A DNA stretch of 64,000 nt. Origin: Terrimesophilobacter mesophilus. GTDB taxonomy: Bacteria; Actinomycetota; Actinomycetes; Actinomycetales; Microbacteriaceae. Below are positions 7,405 through 16,724 of the stretch, piece by piece; position 1 is the stretch's first letter; each line of letters begins with the position of its first letter. The translations under genes were made by a program, and so were the position numbers. The DNA lies in NCBI RefSeq assembly GCF_014200375.1, contig NZ_JACHBP010000001.1:1488001-1552000 (forward strand). Direction: 5' to 3'. A model generated the notes under the pieces. It was not told where the DNA came from. It did no database searches and saw only the letters and a program-made list of their open reading frames with translations.

Positions 7405-8821
7405 GGCATCGCTCTCGGCGCGCGCCCTCGCCGCGCTCCTCGCGGACTGGCGGACAGCATCCGCCGGGCCCGCGTACGCCGTGCTCGCCGATCGCATCCG
7501 ACTGCTCGTCCTCGACGGCCGCATCGCCTACGGCACCAGGATGCCGGCCGAGCGCGAACTCGCCGCCCAACTGGGTCTCAGCCGTACGACGATCACCGCA
7601 GCATACGCCGAGCTGCGCGATGGCGGGTATCTCGACAGCCAGCGCGGCTCCGGCAGTTCGGCCCGGATTCCACAGAGCAGCACCATCCCGGCGGAAACCG
7701 CCATCGCCGGTTACCTCGACTTCACGAAGGCGACCTCCCCCGCGAGCAGCGGGCTCGCCGACGCCGCACTCCTCGCCGCCGAGGAGTACCCTGCCTATCT
7801 CGGCGGCAGCGGATTCGACCTGGTCGGACTGCCCATCCTGCGCACCGCGCTCGCCACGCGCTTCACCTCTCGCGGTCTTCCCACCGAACCGGAACAGATC
7901 ATGGTCACGGTCGGAGCCCAGCACGCCATCGCACTCCTGGCCCGCACCTTCCTCGGGCGCGGGTCGAACGCGATCGTCGAGTCACCGAGCTACCCGCACG
8001 CATTCGAGGCACTGCGCCTCACCGGGGCACGCCTCGCAACCGTGAATGTCACGACGGACGGAGGCTGGGATGTCGCCGCCCTCGACGATGAACTCCGGCG
8101 CTCGCATCCTGCGCTCGCCTACCTCATGCCCGACTTCCACAACCCGACGGGACGCACGATGGACGCCGAGCTCCGCCGACGCGTCACGGCCATGGCCGAG
8201 GCTGCCGGCTGCACGATCGTCGCGGACGAGACGACGGCGGAACTCGCGATCGACGGCCCGGAGCCGCTTCCGCCGCTCGCCGCGTTCGGCCCCGCGATCA
8301 CGGTCGGGTCGCTCGCGAAGACGGTCTGGGGCGGATTGCGGATCGGTTGGATCCGCGCAGAGCGGGACACCATCCAGCGCCTCGCCCGCGCACGACCGGC
8401 CGGCGACCTCGGCACGCCGATCCTCGAGCAGCTCGTCGCGGCGCGGGTGCTCGACGACTTCGACACCGTTCTCGCGCAGCGCCGCGAGCAGCTTCGCGCC
8501 GGCCGCGACCGGCTCGTCGCATCGCTGCGGGGCCGGTTCCCGGAATGGCAGGTCCCGGATGTCGCGGGCGGGTTGGCGGTGTGGGTGGGCCTGGGTGCAC
8601 CCGTGAGTTCGCGGCTCACGCTCGCCGCACGGAGCAACGGACTGCTCATTGCTGCGGGGCCGCGGTTCGGCGTGGACGGTGCATTCGAGCGTTTCCTCCG
8701 CATCCCGTTCAGCTACTCCGCGGAGGAGACCGACCGTGCGCTCGACGCGCTCGAGGCCGCCTGGAACTCCCTGGGCCAGAGCGCACCACAGGACTCCGCC
8801 TACCTTGCCGAGGTCGTCTGA
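7403..8821 (+). CDS. MocR-family regulator (GntR HTH fused to aminotransferase)
   Basis: A 472-residue fusion. Residues about 20-90 form a GntR winged helix (AYAVLADRIRLLVLDGRI, then LAAQLGLSRTTITAAYAELRDGG). The rest is a fold-type I PLP aminotransferase domain with the pyridoxal lysine probably in VGSLAKTVWGGLRIGW and the substrate region MPDFHNPTG. MocR proteins use PLP-ligand chemistry to sense metabolites. Divergence from a yczE homologue identifies it as the YczR subgroup, whose effector is not established. TATAGT precedes the ATG by 6 nt (leaderless). Confidence 0.92.
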   Translation: MASLSARALAALLADWRTASAGPAYAVLADRIRLLVLDGRIAYGTRMPAERELAAQLGLSRTTITAAYAELRDGGYLDSQRGSGSSARIPQSSTIPAETAIAGYLDFTKATSPASSGLADAALLAAEEYPAYLGGSGFDLVGLPILRTALATRFTSRGLPTEPEQIMVTVGAQHAIALLARTFLGRGSNAIVESPSYPHAFEALRLTGARLATVNVTTDGGWDVAALDDELRRSHPALAYLMPDFHNPTGRTMDAELRRRVTAMAEAAGCTIVADETTAELAIDGPEPLPPLAAFGPAITVGSLAKTVWGGLRIGWIRAERDTIQRLARARPAGDLGTPILEQLVAARVLDDFDTVLAQRREQLRAGRDRLVASLRGRFPEWQVPDVAGGLAVWVGLGAPVSSRLTLAARSNGLLIAAGPRFGVDGAFERFLRIPFSYSAEETDRALDALEAAWNSLGQSAPQDSAYLAEVV

Positions 8822-8857
8822 GGGCCCTCCTCAGGGAAGGGATCTGGGCGCGGCGGG

Positions 8858-9397
8858 CTACTCCGCGCGCAGCGCAGCGGCGACGGCCGTCTCGACGATC
8901 GCCCGGACGGGTGCCTGCGGGTCGACCGTGATCCGGTGCAGCAGCAGCCCATCGCAGGTCGCCATGAGCAGGGCGGTGTGCGCTGCGGCGGCCTCGCCGC
9001 CGATACGGTGCAGGATGTCGCCGAGCCAGGTCGCGAGGGCTTCCCGGCCCGCGCGCAGCGGGAGGGAGGCATCCTCGTCGGCTTCCAGGAACAGGGCGTA
9101 GCGGGCTCTCGTTCGCGCCGCGAGCGGCCCGGACTGCACCTCGATCATGCGGACCAGGGCATCCCGGAGCTGTTCGCCGTTCGCGATCTCGGGGAGGCCG
9201 GCATCGGACCGGTCCTGGTCGGTGATCCATTCGATGACGCCGGCGAGGAGCGCCGCACGGGTTCGGTAGTGGTTCGAGGTCGACCCGGGCGGAAGGCCGG
9301 CTGCAGCATCCACGCGACCATGGGTCAGGGCGCGCATGCCCTCCGTGCCGACCAGTCCCACAGCGGCCTCGAGTGCCCGAAGACGGGTGCTGGTCAT
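8858..9397 (-). CDS. TetR-family regulator
   Basis: A 179-residue TetR/AcrR-type repressor. The N-terminal HTH spans residues about 6-50 (LRALEAAVGLVGTEGMRALTH, then SNHYRTRAALLAGVIEW), followed by an all-helical ligand-binding domain ending in AIVETAVAAALRAE. It diverges from an alpha/beta hydrolase across a 64-bp gap containing the dyad ACTACG-AA-CGTAGT. It therefore probably represses that hydrolase and itself. The inducer is unknown. Confidence 0.88.
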   Translation of the reverse strand: MTSTRLRALEAAVGLVGTEGMRALTHGRVDAAAGLPPGSTSNHYRTRAALLAGVIEWITDQDRSDAGLPEIANGEQLRDALVRMIEVQSGPLAARTRARYALFLEADEDASLPLRAGREALATWLGDILHRIGGEAAAAHTALLMATCDGLLLHRITVDPQAPVRAIVETAVAAALRAE

Positions 9398-9435
9398 GCT
9401 CGAAGCCTACGCAACTACATTTCTCGTGACAATCC

Positions 9436-9449
9436 ACTACGAACGTAGT
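9436..9449. promoter_or_regulatory. TetR-type palindrome ACTACG-AA-CGTAGT
   Basis: Two perfect 6-bp arms flank a 2-bp centre in the gap between the divergent tetR and hydrolase genes, close to the hydrolase ATG (9462). Size and position suit a TetR dimer operator. Confidence 0.55.
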
Positions 9450-9461
9450 AACGTATCGCGC

Positions 9462-10331
9462 ATGACAGAGGCCGTCGGCATCCGCTCGCGCGTACTGACC
9501 GCGAACGGGCTGCGCATGAACCTGGTCGAAACAGGCGAAGGCGCCCCTGTACTGTTCCTGCACGGGTTTCCGCAGAGCTCGCGCGCCTGGGCGCCGGTGA
9601 TGGCCTCCCTCGCGGAGCGGCATCACGCAATCGCCCCGGACCTGCGCGGCGCGGGTGCGACGGATGCACCACGCGGAGGTTACGACTCCGCGACCATACA
9701 GGCGGATGTGCTCGCGCTGCTCGACGAGCTGGGCCTGGCCCAGGTCGACCTCGTCGCCCACGACTGGGGCGCCCTCGTCGGGTTCGACCTGTGCCTGAAC
9801 CATCCGGAGCGCATCCGCCGTTACGTCGCGATCGCGGTCCCCGCTCCGTACATCCGGATGTCGCGGGCCCTCATGGCGGGAATGCTCAAGGCGATGCCGC
9901 ACCTCTGGTTCCAATACGTGGTCGCTACTCCGGGGCTCGGGCCGGCACTGCTCTCGCGGGGGCGACAACGACTGGCCCACTGGCTTCTGCGCGCCTTCGA
10001 GGTGCGGCCGATGAACGATGACGATGTCGCGGCGTACGTATCGACGCTCCGCGATCCCGCGCGCGCGAAGGCGGCGTCCAGGTTGTACCGGAAGCTCATC
10101 CTTCCCGGCTTCATGAAGATCATGGGAGGGGCGTACCGCGGGCGGGTCCTGCACACCCCGACGCTCGTGCTCTTCGGCGCGGACGACGCCCTGCTGCCGA
10201 AGGATGCTCTCGCCATCAGCCCGGACGACGCGCCGCACACGCGCGTGGAGTTCGTGCCCGGCGGCGCGCACTTCGTCGTGGACGACAATCCGGACGAGGT
10301 CGCCCGTCGCATCCGGGCGTTCCTCGAGTAG
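9462..10331 (+). CDS. Alpha/beta hydrolase (epoxide hydrolase/haloalkane dehalogenase type)
   Basis: A 289-residue alpha/beta hydrolase. The oxyanion motif HGFP (VLFLHGFPQSSRAW) and nucleophile elbow VAHDWGALVGF place an aspartate as nucleophile, as in epoxide hydrolases and haloalkane dehalogenases rather than serine esterases. The charge-relay acid is likely in LFGADDALLP, and the histidine in VPGGAHFVVDDNPDEV. Substrate is unknown; control by the divergent TetR suggests a detoxification role. ATG 9462 is the start closest to the domain; earlier in-frame codons belong to the opposite-strand tetR region. Confidence 0.9.
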   Translation: MTEAVGIRSRVLTANGLRMNLVETGEGAPVLFLHGFPQSSRAWAPVMASLAERHHAIAPDLRGAGATDAPRGGYDSATIQADVLALLDELGLAQVDLVAHDWGALVGFDLCLNHPERIRRYVAIAVPAPYIRMSRALMAGMLKAMPHLWFQYVVATPGLGPALLSRGRQRLAHWLLRAFEVRPMNDDDVAAYVSTLRDPARAKAASRLYRKLILPGFMKIMGGAYRGRVLHTPTLVLFGADDALLPKDALAISPDDAPHTRVEFVPGGAHFVVDDNPDEVARRIRAFLE

Positions 10332-10382
10332 GCCGTCCCGCCCGCCGCCCCGACCGCCACCACACTGACAACGAGGAATGCC

Positions 10383-11075
10383 ATGAGTCCTGTCGACGCC
10401 GACGCCGACGCCGACGCCGACGGCGCCGGATGCGCCACGGACGACCTGCTCATCGTCCACCGTCTGCTGCGCACGCTCTTCGGGAAGGCTCCTGCCCTTG
10501 TCGAGTCCTGCGACAGCGATCGCCGCCAGAAGCGGATCGACGAGCACCTGGACGAGATCACCGGTGCCCTGCACCGCCACCACCAGGGCGAGGACATCAC
10601 GCTGTGGGATCGGCTGACGCAGCGTCGTCCGGCGTGCGCTCTGCACGTGGAGCTCATGCGGGCGCAGCATGCCGACATCTCCCAGCTCCTGGACGAGGTC
10701 GACGCGGCCCGGGCGGTGTGGCGTGCCGGTCGCCTCGGCGGCGGAGCGGCCCTGCTGGCCGCCCTCGACCGGCTGAACGAGGCCTTGAACGCCCACCTCA
10801 CCGACGAGGAGCGATTCGTCCCCGAGGCCGCCGGCGCGCTGCTCACCCAGGCGGAGTGGGATGAGATGCGCGACCACGGGATTGCGACCATGCCGCGCGA
10901 GCGCCTGCTCATCCAACTCGGCTACCTGATGCGGGAGATGGATTCGGATGAGGAACGGGAGCGATTCTGGCGCGGGGTGCCGGTGATGGCGCGAGCGCTG
11001 TACCGACTGTTCGGCGCTCGTCAGCTCAGCAGGGAGCTCGCAGAGCTGTATGGAACCGCAGACTCGAGGCGGTGA
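10383..11075 (+). CDS. Hemerythrin HHE-domain protein
   Basis: A 230-residue cytoplasmic protein with a four-helix hemerythrin-like core. Candidate di-iron ligands are HRLLR (about residue 26), HLDEITGALHRHHQGEDITLW, HVELMRAQHADI and LNAHLTDEERFV. Actinobacterial HHE proteins bind oxygen, NO or peroxide. The N-terminus carries a low-complexity run of alternating Asp-Ala (DADADADADGAG) encoded by a GACGCC microsatellite that could vary in length. SD GAGGA precedes ATG 10383. It may be cotranscribed with the hydrolase upstream, 51 bp away. Confidence 0.85.
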   Translation: MSPVDADADADADGAGCATDDLLIVHRLLRTLFGKAPALVESCDSDRRQKRIDEHLDEITGALHRHHQGEDITLWDRLTQRRPACALHVELMRAQHADISQLLDEVDAARAVWRAGRLGGGAALLAALDRLNEALNAHLTDEERFVPEAAGALLTQAEWDEMRDHGIATMPRERLLIQLGYLMREMDSDEERERFWRGVPVMARALYRLFGARQLSRELAELYGTADSRR

Positions 11076-11116
11076 TCCGGCGGAGGCGGTGATCCGGCGG
11101 ATGCGGTGATCCGGCT
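11069..11116. repeat. Three 17-bp tandem repeats
   Basis: The core CGGTGATCCGG recurs at 11070-11080, 11087-11097 and 11104-11114 (period 17 bp). The first copy includes the stop codon of the hemerythrin gene. The remaining gap to 11267 holds no recognisable gene, only the likely RND promoter and an AGGAG ribosome site. Confidence 0.7.
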
Positions 11117-11267
11117 GGTGCGCAACCAGCCGACGTCGCGCACCGGGGCGATTACTCCCTCCGGAGTACGACCGTCCGTGCCCCGAGTGGAATACTTCTA
11201 ACTGGCACGAGGTAGTGCGACACTTTCGTGCGCCGCCACGGGCGGTTCAATCACCAGGAGTCCCTTC

Positions 11268-14200
11268 GTGCATCTGCTTTCCGTGTTCAGCCTGCGCAAC
11301 CGCGCGCTCATCGCCCTCGTGACGATCGTCGTCGGTGTGTTCGGTGCTCTGGCGCTCACCTCGCTCAAGCAGGAGCTCATCCCCTCCGTCTCCTTCCCGC
11401 AGATGGTCATTGTCACGAGCTATCCCGGTGCGGCACCGGATGTCGTCAACGACGATCTGAGCACGCCGATCGAGACCGCCATCCAGGGAGTGCCGGGGCT
11501 CGAGAGCACCACCGCGACGTCCACCTCCAACCTCTCCTCCGTCACGGCGAAGTTCGACTACGGCACGAACCTGGCGACCGCGGAGCAGAAGGTCCAGCAG
11601 GCGATCAACCGCATCTCGAACACGCTTCCAGCCGACTCGGACCCGAGGATCCTCACCGGGAGCATCGACGACTTTCCCGTGGTCCAGCTCGCTGTCACGA
11701 GCGACCTCGACGAGAACGACCTCGCGGCACTGTTGGAGTCCTCCACGATCGTGGATCTCCAGAAACTCGACGACGTTCGGGCGGCGAATCTGCAGGGCGC
11801 CGTCGGCCAGCGCGTGACGATCACCCCGGATGCGGACAAGCTGCGCGCGGCGGGGCTGACCGTTCAGGCCATCCGTGACGCCCTGAAGTCGAACGGGGTG
11901 CTGCTGCCCGGCGGCAGCATCACCGAGGACGGCAAGACCCTCACGGTCCAGTCGGGCTCGAAGATCCACACCGTGGACGAGCTCAAGCAGTTGCCGCTCA
12001 TCGGCGCCGGCGCCGGCCCCGCTGTCGTCCTCCCGGGGATGCCGCCCGCTGCTCCACCAGCGCAGCAGACGATCGGAGACGTCGCCACTGTCGCTCTCGT
12101 CGACAATCCGGTGACGAGCATCTCCAGGGTCAACGGCGAACCTTCGCTCACGATCGGGGTGACGAAGACTCCGGATGGGAATACCGTCGCGGTCTCGAAG
12201 GCCGTCCACGACGCGATTCCCGGTCTGGAGGCGGCGCTCGGCAGCAACACGAAGTTCACCGTCGTCTTCGACCAGGCCCCGTTCATCCAGCAGTCCATCG
12301 ACTCGCTCGCGAGCGAGGGACTCCTCGGACTCCTGTTCGCGGTCGTCGTCATCCTCATCTTCCTGATGTCGGTGCGCTCGACCCTGGTGACCGCGATCTC
12401 GATTCCGGTGTCGGTGCTCATCACGTTCATCGGGATGCAGGCCACCGGCTACTCGCTCAACATCCTCACCCTGGGCGCGTTGACGATCGCCATCGGGCGC
12501 GTCGTCGATGACTCGATCGTCGTGATCGAGAACATCAAGAGACACCTCGCGCTCGGCCAGGAGAAGGCCGAGGCCATCCTGACGGCCGTGAAGGAGGTCG
12601 CAGCCGCGATCACCGCCTCGACGGTCACGACCGTCGCCGTGTTCCTTCCCATCGCTCTCGTGGGCGACATCACCGGGGAACTGTTCCGGCCGTTCGCGCT
12701 CACGATCACCATCGCGCTCGCGGCGTCGCTGTTCGTCGCGCTCACGATCGTTCCTGTGCTCGCGTACTGGTTCCTCGGGCATCCGAAGCCGTCGGCGGTG
12801 GCGTCGGATGCCGAAGTCGACCCGCAGTCCATGGAGGTCGCGGACGGTCACGTCGTCTCGCGTCGCGAGCTGCGCGAGGGGATCGTCTCGGCCGAGGACG
12901 AGCTGGGCAAGCCGACCGGGCTTCAGCGTGCGTACCTTCCGGTCATCCACTGGACCCTGAAGCGCCCGGTCGCCACCATCATCGCCGCGTTCCTGGTGCT
13001 CGGCGGAACCGTGGCGCTCGTTCCGAGCCTCACCACGAACTTCATCGGCGAAAGCGGCCAGAACACGCTCAACGTGACCCAGACCCTGCCCTCGGGGACG
13101 AGTCTCGACGCGATGGACACCGCCGCGACGAAGGTCGAGAACGCTCTTCGCGACATCGAGGGCATCGACACCGTGCAACTGACCATCGGCGGAGGGTCGT
13201 CCCTCGCGACGGCCTTCGGAGGAGGCGGCGGGATCACCTTCTCGATCACCACCGATCCGAACGTGAACCAGGATGCGCTCAAGACGACCGTGCGGGACCG
13301 TCTGAAGGAGTTGACCGGCGTCGGCACGGCGTCGCTCTCGGGAGCCGGGTCGTCGTTCGCCTCGTCCGACATCGATGTGAACATCACCGCGACGACGCAG
13401 GACGACCTGCGGAGCGCGGCCGACAAGGTGCTCGCCGCGGTGCAGGATCTCCCGGAGACGGCGGAGGCGACGAGCAACCTCGCCAACTCTCAGCCGTACA
13501 TCGCCGTGGTCGTCGACCGCGACAAGGCGGCAGAGGTCGGACTCAGTGAGATCGCGATCGGATCCCTGGTGTCCCAGGCCATGCAGCCCACGCTCGCCGG
13601 CACCGCCGTGATCGACGACAAGACGATGTCGATCTACCTCCAGACCGCGGATGCCCCGGTGACGATCGCCGAATTGAGGGACCTGAGTATCCCGACCAGG
13701 GCCGGCACCCAGAAGCTGTCCGACCTGGCCACCGTCGAGCAGTCGAACGGACCGGCATCCATCACGACCATCAAGGGGCTTCGTGCGGCGACCGTGAGCG
13801 TCACACCGAAGGTCGCCGACGTGACGACGGCCTCGATCGCGGTGCAGGAGGCCATCAACTCCCTCGACCTCCCCGGCGGTGCGACGACAGAGCTCGGTGG
13901 GGTCACATCGCAGCAGGCGGACGCGTTCAGCCAGCTCGGGCTCGCGCTTCTCGCCGCGATCCTCATCGTCTATGTCGTCATGGTGGCGACGTTCAAGAGC
14001 CTGCGTCAGCCTCTCCTGCTGCTCGTCTCCGTGCCGTTCGCGGCGACGGGAGGCATCATCCTGCAGGTTCTCTCGGGGATTCCGCTCGGGGTGCCTTCAC
14101 TCATCGGCGTGCTCATGCTCATCGGCATCGTGGTGACGAATGCGATCGTGCTGGTCGACCTCGTGAACCAGTATCGGGAACGGGGGATGAAGGTCGGAGA

Positions 14201-14468
14201 GGCGATCGTGCACGGCGCGAGCCGCCGGTTGCGGCCGATCCTCATGACCGCGCTCGCGACGATCTTCGCGCTCCTGCCGATGGCGGTCGGGCTGACCGGG
14301 CACGGCGGGTTCATCTCGCAGCCGCTCGCGATCGTCGTGATCGGCGGCCTCGTCTCCTCGACACTGCTCACGCTCGTGGTGCTTCCGGTGCTCTACTACC
14401 TGGTCGAGGGCGCGAAGGAGCGGCGGATCGATCGCAGGGCGGCCAGGGCAGCAGCCGCCGCGGGTTAG
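11268..14468 (+). CDS. RND-family efflux permease (AcrB/SwrC type)
   Basis: A 1066-residue inner-membrane proton-driven exporter. Topology is the classic duplicated RND plan: TM1 (RALIALVTIVVGVFGALAL), a large extracytoplasmic loop to about residue 345, six TM helices, then TM7 near 565, a second loop, and six more helices ending near 1050. GRVVDDSIVVIENIKRH carries the paired aspartates of TM4 used for proton relay. No membrane-fusion or outer-membrane partner is nearby, consistent with a stand-alone Gram-positive pump like SwrC/YerP. GTG 11268 follows AGGAG at good spacing. It overlaps the convergent MFS gene by 4 bp. Confidence 0.93.
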   Translation: MHLLSVFSLRNRALIALVTIVVGVFGALALTSLKQELIPSVSFPQMVIVTSYPGAAPDVVNDDLSTPIETAIQGVPGLESTTATSTSNLSSVTAKFDYGTNLATAEQKVQQAINRISNTLPADSDPRILTGSIDDFPVVQLAVTSDLDENDLAALLESSTIVDLQKLDDVRAANLQGAVGQRVTITPDADKLRAAGLTVQAIRDALKSNGVLLPGGSITEDGKTLTVQSGSKIHTVDELKQLPLIGAGAGPAVVLPGMPPAAPPAQQTIGDVATVALVDNPVTSISRVNGEPSLTIGVTKTPDGNTVAVSKAVHDAIPGLEAALGSNTKFTVVFDQAPFIQQSIDSLASEGLLGLLFAVVVILIFLMSVRSTLVTAISIPVSVLITFIGMQATGYSLNILTLGALTIAIGRVVDDSIVVIENIKRHLALGQEKAEAILTAVKEVAAAITASTVTTVAVFLPIALVGDITGELFRPFALTITIALAASLFVALTIVPVLAYWFLGHPKPSAVASDAEVDPQSMEVADGHVVSRRELREGIVSAEDELGKPTGLQRAYLPVIHWTLKRPVATIIAAFLVLGGTVALVPSLTTNFIGESGQNTLNVTQTLPSGTSLDAMDTAATKVENALRDIEGIDTVQLTIGGGSSLATAFGGGGGITFSITTDPNVNQDALKTTVRDRLKELTGVGTASLSGAGSSFASSDIDVNITATTQDDLRSAADKVLAAVQDLPETAEATSNLANSQPYIAVVVDRDKAAEVGLSEIAIGSLVSQAMQPTLAGTAVIDDKTMSIYLQTADAPVTIAELRDLSIPTRAGTQKLSDLATVEQSNGPASITTIKGLRAATVSVTPKVADVTTASIAVQEAINSLDLPGGATTELGGVTSQQADAFSQLGLALLAAILIVYVVMVATFKSLRQPLLLLVSVPFAATGGIILQVLSGIPLGVPSLIGVLMLIGIVVTNAIVLVDLVNQYRERGMKVGEAIVHGASRRLRPILMTALATIFALLPMAVGLTGHGGFISQPLAIVVIGGLVSSTLLTLVVLPVLYYLVEGAKERRIDRRAARAAAAAG

Positions 14469-15718
14469 CGACCGCCTGCTCCGCGACTGCCGGCCGGTTC
14501 GCGCGCTGAGCCGGCGACGAGAGCTGCGCCCAGGGCGAAGGCGAGTACGACCAGCAGGGCGTTGAGGATGCCGATCGCCTCGCCGATCACACCGATGAGT
14601 GGTGGACCGATGAGCGATGCCGCATACCCGATCGTCGCGACGACGCTGATGCGGGCGCCCGCGAGTTCCGGGTCATCCGCCGCGGCGGACATCCCGACGG
14701 GAAAACCGAGTGCACCGCCGAGACCCCACAGGATCGCGCCGAAGAATGCGACGGCGGGAACCGGGACGAAGATCACGAGGAGAAGCCCCGCGGCACAGAC
14801 CGCAGCGGAGCCGCGGAGCACGGCGACCCGCCCGAATCGACTCAGGAGCGGCACTCCCACGAGTCGACCGGCCGTCCCCGCGAGGACGAATGCGGCGTAG
14901 GTGATCGCGGCGAAGCTGTTGGAGGTGTCGTGCCCGTCGACCATGGCAAGGGACAGCCAGTCGTTGCCGGAGCCGGCCGCGAACGAGGTCGTGAGTACGA
15001 CCAGACCGATGAGGAGCGTGCGCCTCTCCAGCCACACGGAGAGCTGCGCCCGAACCGGATGCGGGTGCGCCGTCTCGGCCGCCGCGCGCTGGCTCTCCGT
15101 CATGGCCTGGGTCTCCACGAGGTGTGGCGCGACGACAACGGCACCGCTCGCGAGCAACAGCGCCGTGATCGAGAAGTCGACGGCGACACCGATGTGGAGC
15201 GCGGCTGCCGCCGCCGCGAGCGCTGCCCCGACGACACTGCCCGCACTGAACGACGCGTGGAAGAGCGGCATGATGGGGCGTGCGACGATGCGCTCGACTT
15301 CGGCTCCCTCCACATTCATCGCGACATTGCAGGTCCCCGTGCCGAATCCGAAGCAGAGGAGCGCGGCCAGCACGAAGACGTAGTTGTGCGCGATCGACGA
15401 ACCGATGCCTGCGGCGACGAGCCCCAGCGCCGCGAGGATCAGCGAACCGACGATCGTCGCACGCGGTCCGAATCGCGCGACGATCTGTCCGGACAACACG
15501 AGCCCGAACACGGATCCGACCGAGAGGCCCAGCAGGAGAAGTCCCATCTCCGCGATGGAGATGCCGAGATCGTCGCGGAGGGTGGGGATGCGGGCCACGA
15601 TCCCGGCGAGGCCGGCGCCGCAGACCGCGAAGATCAGGTAGACGGAGTTGCGCCAGGCGCGGATGCCGGGGCTGTCGATATTGCTGGCCGGACCGCGAGG
15701 GAGCCGGCCGTCAACCAC
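14465..15718 (-). CDS. MFS transporter in amino-sugar cluster
   Basis: A 417-residue major facilitator with 12 predicted helices (NSVYLIFAVCGAGLAGIVAR, and the loop motif GQIVARFGPRATIVG between TM2 and TM3). The GTG start at 15718 overlaps the stop of the kinase gene, so it is coupled to the kinase and the GntR regulator. This location suggests sugar or sugar-derivative transport (uptake, or efflux of excess), but sequence alone does not settle direction or substrate. Confidence 0.85.
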   Translation of the reverse strand: MVDGRLPRGPASNIDSPGIRAWRNSVYLIFAVCGAGLAGIVARIPTLRDDLGISIAEMGLLLLGLSVGSVFGLVLSGQIVARFGPRATIVGSLILAALGLVAAGIGSSIAHNYVFVLAALLCFGFGTGTCNVAMNVEGAEVERIVARPIMPLFHASFSAGSVVGAALAAAAAALHIGVAVDFSITALLLASGAVVVAPHLVETQAMTESQRAAAETAHPHPVRAQLSVWLERRTLLIGLVVLTTSFAAGSGNDWLSLAMVDGHDTSNSFAAITYAAFVLAGTAGRLVGVPLLSRFGRVAVLRGSAAVCAAGLLLVIFVPVPAVAFFGAILWGLGGALGFPVGMSAAADDPELAGARISVVATIGYAASLIGPPLIGVIGEAIGILNALLVVLAFALGAALVAGSAREPAGSRGAGGR

Positions 15719-16706
15719 GTTCCCCGCCCCGGTGGCCCGTCGACCCGAGGTCCGCCCAGGTGCTCACCTCGGTGAGGATCGGCTCCTCGGAGAGTGCGAG
15801 CCTCGTGGCGCCCAGCAGTGCGTCGCCCTCTCCCTGACGAAGGGTAGCCATGGGCGCGCGCTCGGACAGTTCACGGGCGAGCGAGTCCCAGAGAACGGCT
15901 CCCGCCCCGAACAGCCCTCCGGCGGTCGCGACCGTGAAGGGGGTATCGAGCAGGCCGGCGGCGCGTGCCGCGGCCACCGCGCCTTCCGCGAGGTCCCGCG
16001 CCGCGTTGTCCCAGATCGCCACGGCCGTCTCGTCGCCGAGTGCGGCGGCTGCGGCGACGCCGCGGCTGAACGAGGCGATGACCTTCGCCGGATTCTGGCT
16101 GGTGTACATCGCGCTGAGCGCCCCGGACACGCCACCGAACGACTTCTCGACCTGCGCCAGGATCAAGTCGGAGCCCTGCATCCCATCGGCGACGCGAAGC
16201 GCTGAGTCGAGCCCCCGCCTGCCGATGTCGTATCCGCTTCCCCTGTCGCCGCACAGCGGGCCGGAACCGTCGACCGGATGCGGCAGGCCGTCCTCGCCCA
16301 GTGCGAGGATGACCGACCCCGTTCCCGCGGCGATCACTACGCCGGGCGAGATGCCGAGGGCACCGAGATAGGACGTCACGACGTCGCTCGTCACGATGTA
16401 GCGCCGGGACTCGCACACCTCCTGGAGAGCCTCGAGCGCCAGGGCGGTGGGCTTCGGGCCCGCGCGGAGCACCCCGTTGAGACCGATGCACGCGGTGTGG
16501 AAGGATCTCTGCGCCCCGAGCCCCGCGATCGTCTCCCGGAGGCTGTCGGTGACCTCTCCCAGCCCGCCCGGCGTTTCGATGATGGCGAGCCCCGGCCCCG
16601 TCGATCGAGCCAGCTCGACTCCGTCCTCGTCGATGATGGCGGCGTGCGTCTTCGATTTTCCACCGTCGATGACCAGGCGCAGGGAGGATTCGCTCGTCGT
16701 CACCAC
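15711..16706 (-). CDS. BadF/BadG/BcrA-type sugar kinase (GlcNAc kinase-like)
   Basis: A 331-residue ASKHA-fold kinase. Phosphate motifs are RLVIDGGKSKTHAAIID near the N-terminus, IAAGTGSVILALG (about residues 124-136) and GDRGSGYDIGRRGLD, as in human-type N-acetylglucosamine kinases of the BadF/BadG family. The expected reaction is ATP-dependent phosphorylation of an intracellular amino sugar, which would feed the NagA deacetylase encoded divergently at 20.97 kb. It lies directly downstream of the GntR regulator (18-bp gap) and overlaps the MFS gene. Confidence 0.85.
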   Translation of the reverse strand: MVTTSESSLRLVIDGGKSKTHAAIIDEDGVELARSTGPGLAIIETPGGLGEVTDSLRETIAGLGAQRSFHTACIGLNGVLRAGPKPTALALEALQEVCESRRYIVTSDVVTSYLGALGISPGVVIAAGTGSVILALGEDGLPHPVDGSGPLCGDRGSGYDIGRRGLDSALRVADGMQGSDLILAQVEKSFGGVSGALSAMYTSQNPAKVIASFSRGVAAAAALGDETAVAIWDNAARDLAEGAVAAARAAGLLDTPFTVATAGGLFGAGAVLWDSLARELSERAPMATLRQGEGDALLGATRLALSEEPILTEVSTWADLGSTGHRGGERG

Positions 16707-16724
16707 AGTCGTCTCAGGCCGTCC

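Noticed and set aside
8709..10916. Very long minus-strand open frame
   Set aside because: It lies antisense to the tetR/hydrolase/hemerythrin genes, has Arg/Gly/Ala-rich shadow composition, and no domain could be seen.
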